Of a DNA stretch of 8,223 bases, positions 1-5,127 are shown piece after piece. Origin of the DNA: Candidatus Bipolaricaulota bacterium (GTDB taxonomy: Bacteria; Bipolaricaulota; Bipolaricaulia; RBG-16-55-9); NCBI GenBank assembly GCA_027021605.1, contig JALUUA010000218.1, positions 1 to 8,223 on the forward strand, read 5' to 3'. Made by a program: the position numbers and the translations under genes. Under the pieces are notes generated by a model. The model was not told where the DNA came from, made no database searches, and worked only from the letters and a program-made list of their open reading frames with translations. Each line of letters starts with the position of its first letter. Position 1 is the first letter of the stretch.

Positions 1-186
1 GCGGCGGCCCCGTTGAGCCTCTACTATTCGGGCGTCCGCCAACCTCTGGAGGAGCTTGCGCACGAAGGGCTCCGGGAGCCCGCCCCTTTGCGCGATCTCG
101 CGGGCCGAGAGCGGCCCCTGCCCGTACGACGCCGCCAGCTCCAGCACCGCCCGCAGCCCGTAGTCGCTTCGCTTTGTGAAGACCAT
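1..186 (-). CDS. Rrf2-family transcriptional regulator, N-terminal part (cut by window edge)
   Basis: The minus frame from ATG at 186 runs open to the window edge and gives 62 residues of a winged helix-turn-helix protein. The opening TKRSDYGLRAVLELA, then SAREIAQRGGLPEPFVRKLLQRL and the wing start, is the typical N-terminus of Rrf2/IscR/NsrR-type regulators. Members of this family sense Fe-S status, nitric oxide or cysteine supply, usually through three C-terminal cysteines. That part lies outside the window, so the ligand cannot be inferred. A Shine-Dalgarno-like AAAGG (196-200 on the complement) sits just before the start. It follows the cytochrome c/b pair on the same strand, but a separate promoter-like element (259-296) and AT-rich palindromes lie in front of it, suggesting its own control. 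Family assignment is confident; target and signal are unknown. Confidence 0.88.
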   Translation of the reverse strand, partial: MVFTKRSDYGLRAVLELAASYGQGPLSAREIAQRGGLPEPFVRKLLQRLADARIVEAQRGRR

Positions 187-200
187 CGTCGTACGCCTTT

Positions 201-238
201 AGAGAATTAATACTCTTTCGATCCTGTATTCTAGAATA
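201..238 (-). promoter_or_regulatory. AT-rich palindromes in the Rrf2 leader, candidate autoregulatory operator
   Basis: In an otherwise very GC-rich sequence this short block is AT-rich. It contains a perfect 12-bp palindrome TATTCTAGAATA (227-238) and an imperfect 16-bp palindrome AGAGAATTAATACTCT (201-216, one mismatched pair). Both lie between the putative promoter and the ribosome binding site of the Rrf2 gene. Rrf2 proteins bind AT-rich dyads and commonly repress their own genes, so self-control is a reasonable inference, not shown here. Confidence 0.45.
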
Positions 239-258
239 GGACCGCCCCGACCCGCCGT

Positions 259-296
259 CCATGACGTTCCTCAGGAGGGTGGCTGATTCCAGTCAG
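259..296 (-). promoter_or_regulatory. Crp/Fnr-type box plus TCATGG element, promoter of the Rrf2 gene (site A)
   Basis: On the minus strand CTGACTGGAATCAG (283-296) is an inverted repeat CTGAC-N4-ATCAG, the half-site layout of Crp/Fnr operators. Exactly 18 bp further comes TCATGG (259-264). The same box, spacing and TCAT element occur ahead of three other genes in the window. The element would give a leader of roughly 65 nt to the ATG at 186. It lies 27 bp past the stop of the cytochrome b gene. The TCATGG is a poor match to a sigma-70 -10 hexamer; its role as core promoter is inferred from conservation of position. Confidence 0.6.
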
Positions 297-322
297 CTTG
301 GGTTGGAAGTGGAAGCCCGAGA

Positions 323-1282
323 TCAGCGCAGGACGCCCAGCGTCGAGAGGACGATCAGCACGAGCAGCACGAGCCCCGTCCCCAGGGCGGCAAACCCGAA
401 CCCGCGGGCCAATCGCTGGGCCCACCGCGGCGGCGGCGGGACCCGCCTCTGCTCGACCTCCCCCGTGCGCACCAGGCGCTCGTACTCCGCGGGGTGCTTC
501 TCGCGGTACTCGCGCTCGGGCATCACGCCCAAAAAGATCACCAAGTCCATCGGAAAGCTCCCCGGCCGCAGGTGCGTGTTGAAGAAGTGCACGGCGAAGA
601 TGAACCCCACGGCCAGGAGCGCCTCCTCGCTGTGGACGATGAACGCGACGTTTAAGACCCAGCCGGGGAAGATCAACGTGAAAAACTCCTTGAACCAGAG
701 GATCAGCCCGCTGGTCCCGATCACGGCCACCCCCCAGAAGACGGCCCAGTAGTCGAACTTCTCAAAGTACGTCCAGCGGTCGAACCTCGGGGGCTCCCCG
801 CGCAGCCCGAGGAACCAGGCGAACTGCTGGGCGAAGTGCCGAAAGTCCTCGAGTCGGGGGATCATCGAGTGGGGGCCGAAGACCTTGTCGAGCGTAAGGC
901 CCTCACTACGGAGCACCTCGCCGAGGCGGTGGACCATCGTAAAGAGGTGGGTGAAGAAGTACCCGAACGTGACGAGGGCGAAGAAGCGGTGGAAGGCTGC
1001 GGCGGCGGGCACCCCGCCCAGCCCCCAGGCGAGGGCCTGGGCCCAGGAGGACTCGCTGTAGAGCAGGATCAGCCCGGTGAGCGCCAAGCCCAAGAAGCTG
1101 ATGACCACGCTCAGGTGGAGCCCGACCTCCAGGGGACCGAAGCGGCGGATGTAGGTCTCTTCTCGTTCTCGTTCTCGTTCTCGTTCCCGTTCTTGCTCCT
1201 GTTCTTGTGGTTGCTCTTCTACGAGTTCCTCCCGCGGCTTGGCCTTCGGCTCGGCGCTCACGACTTCCCGGCTCCCTTCCAT
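323..1282 (-). CDS. Membrane cytochrome b (formate dehydrogenase gamma / b561-like), quinone-reactive subunit
   Basis: This 319-residue protein has a charged cytosolic N-terminus (1-50) and about five membrane segments, near 51-75, 96-118, 178-197, 211-233 and 293-315. Histidines placed inside or at the ends of helices (H56, H98, H112, H118, H217, H232, H237) are candidates for the axial ligands of two b hemes. The layout resembles the gamma subunit of formate dehydrogenase and Ni-Fe hydrogenase cytochrome b, which exchange electrons with the quinone pool. It starts 15 bp after the stop of the 11-heme cytochrome c gene, with AAAGGGGA in the gap as ribosome binding site, so the two are very probably co-transcribed and form one membrane complex. 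Residues 27-42 are an unusual run of alternating Glu-Gln/Glu-Arg encoded by a hexamer repeat. The extra C-terminal helix is not part of the four-helix core. Direction of electron flow is not readable from sequence. Confidence 0.85.
   Translation of the reverse strand: MEGSREVVSAEPKAKPREELVEEQPQEQEQEREREREREREETYIRRFGPLEVGLHLSVVISFLGLALTGLILLYSESSWAQALAWGLGGVPAAAAFHRFFALVTFGYFFTHLFTMVHRLGEVLRSEGLTLDKVFGPHSMIPRLEDFRHFAQQFAWFLGLRGEPPRFDRWTYFEKFDYWAVFWGVAVIGTSGLILWFKEFFTLIFPGWVLNVAFIVHSEEALLAVGFIFAVHFFNTHLRPGSFPMDLVIFLGVMPEREYREKHPAEYERLVRTGEVEQRRVPPPPRWAQRLARGFGFAALGTGLVLLVLIVLSTLGVLR
1161..1208. repeat. Hexanucleotide tandem repeat inside the cytochrome b gene
   Basis: Eight consecutive 6-bp units: four exact copies of TCTCGT (1161-1184), then TCCCGT, TCTTGC, TCCTGT and TCTTGT. 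On the coding (minus) strand they specify a Glu-Arg/Glu-Gln dipeptide run in the cytosolic N-terminal tail. Because the unit is 6 bp, copy-number change would lengthen or shorten the tail without shifting the frame. Confidence 0.9.
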
Positions 1283-1297
1283 GGCGATCTTCCCCTT

Positions 1298-2545
1298 TCA
1301 AGCCGCCCGCGCCCGGCGGTGGAGCCCTCCGAGGGCCGGGATCAAGTACCCGCGCACGACCCACAGCAGCGTGTGGAGGCCGAAGACGCCGAAGACGCCG
1401 ACGAGCAACAGGGTCATGAAGAGCCAGACGGCGTAAAGCCCCCTGGGGGCGCTCCGCGGGTCGCGGGGGTTGACGTGGGGGATGAACTCCACGAAGTTCT
1501 CGTTCGCGCGCGGATGGCACTTGCGGCACGTCCCTTGGAGGTTCTCCCGGGAGAGGGTGGAGCCGGGCTCCTCGGCGGGGAGGATGAGGTGGTTCCCGTG
1601 GCAGTCGGCGCAGGTCGCCACCCCGGCGTAGCCCAGGGCCGTCACCTGCCCGTGGTAGGTCTCGCGGTACGTCTCAAACAGCTCGGGGTGGCACTCCGCG
1701 CAGGCCAGGACGCTGGCCAGGCGGAAGCCCCTCTCGTAGGGCGGCGGGATCGCGTGGGTCCGGTGGCAGTCGATGCAGGTGGGCGCCTCCTCGGGCGGGA
1801 GCCGACCGTGGACGCTCTTTTGAAGCTCCTCGAGCACGCCGAGGTGGCAGGTCCCGCACGTCTCGCCCACCCGATCGCGGTAGAGCCTCGAGCGCGGGTC
1901 GTCGTTGGGCCGAATGTCGTGGGAGCCGTGACAGTCCACGCAGGTGGCGGCCACGAGCAGCCCGCCCTTGAGCAACCCCTGTCCGTGGACGCTCTCCAAA
2001 TACTGCTGGTACGCCTCGGGGACGGGGATCTCGTGCGCGCGGGCCAGCTCGACGTCCCCGTGGCACCGCCCGCACGTCCTCGGGAGGTTAAACGGGAAGA
2101 CCCGCGACTGCGGGTCCCCCTTGGGACGGATGTCGTGGCCGCCGTGGCAGCTCCCGCAGGTGGGCACGTCGGGGACCCCCCGCCGCCACGCCTCCCCGTG
2201 GACGCTCTCCCCGTAGACCCGGACGATCTCCTCGTGACACCGGGCGCAGTTCTCGGGGCTCCGCGGGTCCTCGTGGGGCAGCTTCCGCGCCCCCTCGTGG
2301 CAGAGGGTGCAGAAGAACTCCCGATGCACGGACGCGGGCAGCTTGTCGTAGGGGTATTCTTGGTGACAGCGCCCGCAGTCCTTGGAGGAGAGATCCCCGC
2401 GGGCGGGCGCCGACGTCCCTTCCCCTCCACCTCCCCCTATCCCCGCGCCGACGGGCAGGAGAACCGAAGCGAGGAGAAGGGCGAGGGAAAGGAGCCCCCG
2501 CCTCGATCGCCTCCGCGGTCCCCAACCCCGATCCTTGCGCGCCAT
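1298..2545 (-). CDS. Undecaheme c-type cytochrome with C-terminal membrane anchor
   Basis: This 415-residue exported protein carries eleven CXXCH heme-binding motifs, starting at residues 57, 79, 100, 130, 158, 202, 230, 257, 282, 312 and 340. The N-terminus has a basic stretch followed by a hydrophobic signal segment (17-35). A second hydrophobic segment near 368-398, containing H391, is a C-terminal membrane anchor. Between hemes the units SVHG...CxxCHGxHDIRPxxDP recur, the His of SVHG being a likely distal heme ligand; this repetition suggests internal duplication. Multiheme c proteins with a C-terminal anchor beside a cytochrome b recall the Geobacter CbcA/CbcB pair and CbcL, which oxidise menaquinol; the assignment here is by analogy. 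ATG at 2545 is preceded by AGGGGA ten bases upstream, and a Crp/Fnr-like promoter (2605-2642) drives it. The cytochrome b gene follows after 15 bp. Confidence 0.9.
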   Translation of the reverse strand: MARKDRGWGPRRRSRRGLLSLALLLASVLLPVGAGIGGGGGEGTSAPARGDLSSKDCGRCHQEYPYDKLPASVHREFFCTLCHEGARKLPHEDPRSPENCARCHEEIVRVYGESVHGEAWRRGVPDVPTCGSCHGGHDIRPKGDPQSRVFPFNLPRTCGRCHGDVELARAHEIPVPEAYQQYLESVHGQGLLKGGLLVAATCVDCHGSHDIRPNDDPRSRLYRDRVGETCGTCHLGVLEELQKSVHGRLPPEEAPTCIDCHRTHAIPPPYERGFRLASVLACAECHPELFETYRETYHGQVTALGYAGVATCADCHGNHLILPAEEPGSTLSRENLQGTCRKCHPRANENFVEFIPHVNPRDPRSAPRGLYAVWLFMTLLLVGVFGVFGLHTLLWVVRGYLIPALGGLHRRARAA

Positions 2546-2604
2546 ACGATCACGATCCCCTTCGCTCCTCCGCTGTCCATTGTGCCGGGGCGGCGAAAGG
2601 AGCG

Positions 2605-2642
2605 GTATGACCCGACGCAGCTTCGAAGCTGACCCCGATCAG
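2605..2642 (-). promoter_or_regulatory. Crp/Fnr-type box plus TCATAC element, promoter of the cytochrome c/b operon (site B)
   Basis: The minus strand reads CTGATCGGGGTCAG (2629-2642), a CTGAT-N4-GTCAG dyad, then 18 bp, then TCATAC (2605-2610). The spacing is identical to sites A, C and D. A transcript starting a few bases beyond TCATAC would have a leader of about 50 nt to ATG 2545. The dyad is nearly symmetric and lies in the divergent region, so it might also act on the plus-strand dsbA-like operon. Confidence 0.65.
2618..2631. repeat. Perfect 14-bp palindrome abutting the site B box
   Basis: CAGCTTCGAAGCTG is fully self-complementary and shares its last three bases with the CTGA half of the site B Crp/Fnr-like box. 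It fills most of the 18-bp spacer of the minus promoter, so a protein bound here would compete with polymerase or with the box-binding regulator. No factor can be named. Confidence 0.55.
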
Positions 2643-2698
2643 AGGGGGGCTTGCGGATGACCTGCATCATAGAAAAAGATGACATTGTCCCGTATTAT
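2629..2698 (+). promoter_or_regulatory. Candidate promoter(s) for the dsbA-like/VKOR/Crp operon
   Basis: Reading rightward, the site B box (2629-2642) is followed after 22 bp by CATCAT (2665-2670, four of six matches to TATAAT), the spacing of a class II Crp/Fnr-activated promoter. A second possibility is TAGAAA (2670-2675) with a 17-bp spacer to TATTAT (2693-2698, five of six matches). Either would leave a short leader to ATG 2741. The choice between them cannot be made from sequence. Confidence 0.35.
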
Positions 2699-2740
2699 GG
2701 GTTGCGGAAGGGCGGCGACGACGAGGGGAGGCGAAACGGC

Positions 2741-3634
2741 ATGAAGTCGCCGCGGGCTCAGGTCGGGACGGTGGTGCTGCTCGCCGTGCTGGCGGCAGGG
2801 CTGCTGATCGCGCTCAGCCAGCTCTCCGCCCTGCGGGAGCGGGCGGGGACGGACCTCCCCGTCCCCGCCCCGGCGGCGGGCGGAACGGCCTCTGAATCGG
2901 GAGCGACAGCGCAACCCGCTCCCGCGGGGCTGCGCCAGCCCACCCTGGGGGACCCCGAGGCGCCCGTGCTCATCGTCGAGTTCGCGGAGTTTTACTGTCC
3001 CTACTGTGCCAAGTTCACCTGGGAGACCTTCCCCAAGATCGAGGAGGACTACATCGCCACGGGCCGGGTGCGCTACGAGTTCCGCAACCTCGTGGTCCAC
3101 GGCGAGGCCGCACTGCTGGCGGCGGTGGCGGGGGAGTGCGCCCACGACGGGGGGCGCTTCTGGTCCTATCTCGATCGGCTCTTCCTCGAGATCTTCCCGG
3201 GGCGAAACCTCTACCGTCGCAGGGAGCTGGGCGTGGACGACCTGGTGCGCCTGGCGGGGGAGGTGGGGCTGAACCCCGCGGAGTTCGCAGGCTGCCTGGA
3301 GGGCTACGCCTCCCACCGCGAGGGCTGCCGCGAGGCGCTGGACCGCTGCACCCGCGAGGGCGGGGGTGAGGGCGGGGGCGGGAATGCCCTCGGGTGCCGC
3401 GAGCGGTTCTATCGCTGCATGAGCGAGAACCCCCTGTACCGCGAGATCGTGGAGGACCGGGACAACCTCGACCTCTGGATCGAGCGGCTTCCCCCGGAGG
3501 ATCGGGACAAGGCGGGGCGGATCGGGACGCCGACCTTCTTCATCAACGGGCGGATCCTCGTCGGGGCGCAGCCCTATCCGGTCTTCCGGGAGCGGATCGA
3601 GGCGGAGCTGGCGCGCCTCCGCGGGGAGGGATGA
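2741..3634 (+). CDS. DsbA-like membrane-anchored thiol-disulfide oxidoreductase with Cys-rich insert
   Basis: The product is 297 residues from ATG 2741, chosen because GAGGGGAGG lies about 8 bases upstream and the hydrophobic anchor (10-30) then sits at the N-terminus. Frame-open ATGs further upstream add a charged, anchor-blocking tail. A Pro/Ala/Gly linker (40-65) leads to a thioredoxin fold: active site C86-P-Y-C89 and the cis-proline loop GTPTFFING (P264). This is the pattern of extracytoplasmic DsbA-type oxidases that donate disulfides to exported proteins. Between them lies an atypical segment (about 185-226) with five further cysteines (185, 196, 203, 219, 226), where GCRExxxRC occurs twice around a Gly-rich loop. 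The VKOR gene begins 3 bp after the stop, and VKOR is the expected re-oxidant. A reductase or isomerase role is possible, but the VKOR partner favours oxidation. Confidence 0.87.
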   Translation: MKSPRAQVGTVVLLAVLAAGLLIALSQLSALRERAGTDLPVPAPAAGGTASESGATAQPAPAGLRQPTLGDPEAPVLIVEFAEFYCPYCAKFTWETFPKIEEDYIATGRVRYEFRNLVVHGEAALLAAVAGECAHDGGRFWSYLDRLFLEIFPGRNLYRRRELGVDDLVRLAGEVGLNPAEFAGCLEGYASHREGCREALDRCTREGGGEGGGGNALGCRERFYRCMSENPLYREIVEDRDNLDLWIERLPPEDRDKAGRIGTPTFFINGRILVGAQPYPVFRERIEAELARLRGEG

Positions 3635-3637
3635 GGG

Positions 3638-4102
3638 ATGAAAAGCGAAGCTCGACTCCGTCGAGCCGCCGGGGCGATCGTCGTCCTGGCCGCGTTGGGG
3701 ATCGGCGTGTGCGGGTACCTGCTCTACGAGCACTACTGCGCTCCGATCGCCTGCATCGGGACCGGGTGTGCCCGGGTGGACGCCTCGCCCTACTCGGAGA
3801 TCTTCGGCGTGCCGCTCTCCGCCCTGGGGCTCCTCTCGTATGGGGCGATTGGGGGGCTTGGGCTGGGAGCGCTCCGCCGGGGGGGTCCGCGGGCGGGGGC
3901 GTTCTTTTTGGGGATCTTCGGCCTGGCGCTGGTCGGCGTGCTCTTCTCGGCGTACCTCACCTACGTGGAGCTGGCGATCATCCGGGCGGTGTGCACGTGG
4001 TGCGCGACCTCGGCCGCGTTGATCGCGGCCATCTTCGGGATCTCGCTCTACGCGCTGCGCGCGATCCCGGCTCCGGCTCCGGCAGAGGAAGGGAGGGTCT
4101 AA
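3638..4102 (+). CDS. Vitamin K epoxide reductase (VKOR) family protein, disulfide-generating membrane partner of DsbA
   Basis: The 154-residue protein has four membrane helices, about 11-30, 61-79, 87-111 and 113-138. It carries the VKOR signatures: a loop cysteine pair C39/C44 in the stretch leading to SPYSEIFGVPLSALGLLSYG, and the redox centre C119-T-W-C122 at the start of the last helix. Bacterial VKORs pass electrons from a DsbA-like partner through the loop pair and the CXXC to a quinone, replacing DsbB. Two extra cysteines (C25, C34) precede the loop pair. It starts 3 bp after the DsbA-like gene, whose GGGGAGGG end serves as ribosome binding site, so the two form one operon and almost certainly one relay. 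The pair could support folding of cysteine-containing exported proteins, including the apocytochromes encoded on both sides. Confidence 0.93.
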   Translation: MKSEARLRRAAGAIVVLAALGIGVCGYLLYEHYCAPIACIGTGCARVDASPYSEIFGVPLSALGLLSYGAIGGLGLGALRRGGPRAGAFFLGIFGLALVGVLFSAYLTYVELAIIRAVCTWCATSAALIAAIFGISLYALRAIPAPAPAEEGRV

Positions 4103-4164
4103 GCATGGTGCGCGCATATCCGGTTGGGCGGGACCTCCCCAAGGGGGGGAGGAAAAGGGAAAAC

Positions 4165-4173
4165 GGAGGAGGG
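4165..4173 (+). promoter_or_regulatory. Ribosome binding site fixing the start of the Crp/Fnr gene
   Basis: GGAGGAGGG lies 6 bases before ATG 4180. An in-frame ATG at 4105 also has a purine-rich GGGAGGG upstream, but would add 25 charged, low-complexity residues not seen in Crp/Fnr proteins, so 4180 is preferred. Confidence 0.7.
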
Positions 4174-4179
4174 ACCCCT

Positions 4180-4908
4180 ATGCGAACGACGAGCGGACGG
4201 GCGGGATGTCGGGGCGAGTGTGCCCGGATCTTCGAGGGGCTGAGCCCCCAGGTCGTGGAGAAGATCCGGGGCATGAGCCGCACCCTGCACTACCCGAAGG
4301 GGGAGATCATCTTCCAGGAGGGCGAGAGGGCGTTTGGCCTCTACGTCGTCTGCGAGGGGAAGGTGAAGCTGGCCAAGCACGCCCCCCACGGGAAGACGCA
4401 AATCCTAAAGCTGCTCGGCCCCGGGGAGATCCTGGGCGAAGAGACGATGTTCGACCGCGACGTCTACACGGCCTACGCCCGCACCCTGGAGGACTCGACG
4501 CTCCACTTCCTCGAGCGGGAGCCCCTCCTGGACCTGCTCCACCGCCACCCCGAGGTGGCGCTGCGGTTCATCCGCAAGCTGGCCCAGGAGATCAAGGGCT
4601 TCCAGGACAAGCTCCTCGAGACCTCCTACGAGGGGAGCCTGGAGCGGCTGAGCCGACTGCTGCTGCTCATGGCGTACAAGTACGGCATGGAGACCGACAG
4701 GGGGCTGGACGTCGGGGTGGAGCTCACCCGGCAGGAGCTGGCGGAGCTGGCCGGGGTCTCCACCGAGACGGCCATCCGCATCCTCTCCCGGCTGCGTGAC
4801 CGCGGGTTCATCGCCCTGGAGGGCCACCGCATCTACATCCTCGATCCGGAATCCCTCAACGAGCTGGTCGAGCCCTTCCTCGTAACGCTCCAGGAGAACG
4901 TGCTCTAG
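4180..4908 (+). CDS. Crp/Fnr-family transcriptional regulator (ExxIR-type recognition helix)
   Basis: This 242-residue protein has a cyclic-nucleotide-binding-like beta-barrel (about 20-125, including FQEGERAFGLYVVCEGKVKL and the GEILGEE turn), a long dimer helix (127-165) and a C-terminal helix-turn-helix (182-213). The recognition helix STETAIRILSRL places E196, I199 and R200 where FNR has Glu, Ser and Arg. The N-terminus has only two cysteines, C10 and C14, plus C58, so a classical FNR [4Fe-4S] site is not evident; heme, nitric oxide or thiol sensing remain open. The barrel lacks an obvious cAMP-binding Arg-Ser pair. It lies 77 bp after VKOR on the same strand with no terminator between, so it is probably in the same operon. 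It is a candidate for the protein that reads the CTGAY-N4-RTCAR boxes in this window. Confidence 0.9.
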   Translation: MRTTSGRAGCRGECARIFEGLSPQVVEKIRGMSRTLHYPKGEIIFQEGERAFGLYVVCEGKVKLAKHAPHGKTQILKLLGPGEILGEETMFDRDVYTAYARTLEDSTLHFLEREPLLDLLHRHPEVALRFIRKLAQEIKGFQDKLLETSYEGSLERLSRLLLLMAYKYGMETDRGLDVGVELTRQELAELAGVSTETAIRILSRLRDRGFIALEGHRIYILDPESLNELVEPFLVTLQENVL

Positions 4909-4920
4909 CGTCTTCCGACC

Positions 4921-4959
4921 CTAGGGGGCTTCGGCTTTGCCGGCCCGAACTTCCCCTAG
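4921..4959 (+). terminator. Stem-loop after the Crp/Fnr gene, possible terminator
   Basis: CTAGGGG (4921-4927) pairs with CCCCTAG (4953-4959), and the interior can fold further (CGGC with GCCG around TTT). It begins 12 bp after the stop at 4908. There is no T-run after it, so it is at best a Rho-independent terminator without U tail, or an mRNA 3' end structure. Confidence 0.4.
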
Positions 4960-5010
4960 TCGCGTGGGGCTAAAAGGCAAAAGGGGGAGAAAAGGGGGAA
5001 GAGAAGGGGA

Positions 5011-5039
5011 GGGGAGGGAGCTTCGGCGGCTCCCTCCCC
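5011..5039 (-). terminator. Strong hairpin between convergent genes, likely terminator of the octaheme gene
   Basis: GGGGAGGGAGC (5011-5021) and GCTCCCTCCCC (5029-5039) form a perfect 11-bp stem with a 7-base loop containing TTCG. Read on the minus strand, the hairpin comes about 90 bp after the stop of the octaheme cytochrome and is followed by a C/T-rich tail with two TTTT runs (complement of 4978-4993). On the plus strand no T tail follows. A terminator serving mainly the minus-strand gene is the best reading. Confidence 0.6.
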
Positions 5040-5052
5040 CGTGGGTATCGCG

Positions 5053-5093
5053 CCGTGCCGTGCCCTGCCCTGCCCCACCCTGCCCCGCCCCGC
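5053..5093. repeat. Imperfect short tandem repeat of TGCCC/TGCCG units
   Basis: In the non-coding stretch between the convergent genes a run of near-identical 5-base units (GCCGTGCCGTGCCCTGCCC and similar) extends over about 40 bp. It looks like simple low-complexity sequence with no coding or operator role visible. Confidence 0.5.
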
Positions 5094-5127
5094 TGAGCCG
5101 AGGGGGAGGGGGGGTGCGCGCTACGGC

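Noticed and set aside
282..297. Site A dyad as a terminator of the cytochrome b gene
   Set aside because: The hairpin would have only a 5-bp stem and no T tail. The match to the other three boxes in sequence and spacing makes an operator a better reading.
836..2632. 598-codon open frame on the plus strand
   Set aside because: It lies antisense to the cytochrome b and 11-heme genes. Its length follows from GC-rich codon bias, and its product has no recognisable domain, while the minus frame has eleven CXXCH motifs and membrane helices.
2639..4117. 492-codon open frame on the minus strand
   Set aside because: Antisense to the DsbA-like and VKOR genes, which have clear active-site motifs. The product is Arg/Pro-rich with no family resemblance.
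3394..4179. Upstream extension of the Crp/Fnr frame through the VKOR gene
   Set aside because: The frame is open by chance across VKOR. Crp/Fnr homology starts after ATG 4180, where a strong ribosome binding site lies.
5053..5093. Short GC-rich repeat run as a CRISPR-like or iteron array
   Set aside because: Units are about 5 bases with no spacers and no adjacent replication or Cas genes; simple-sequence DNA explains it.
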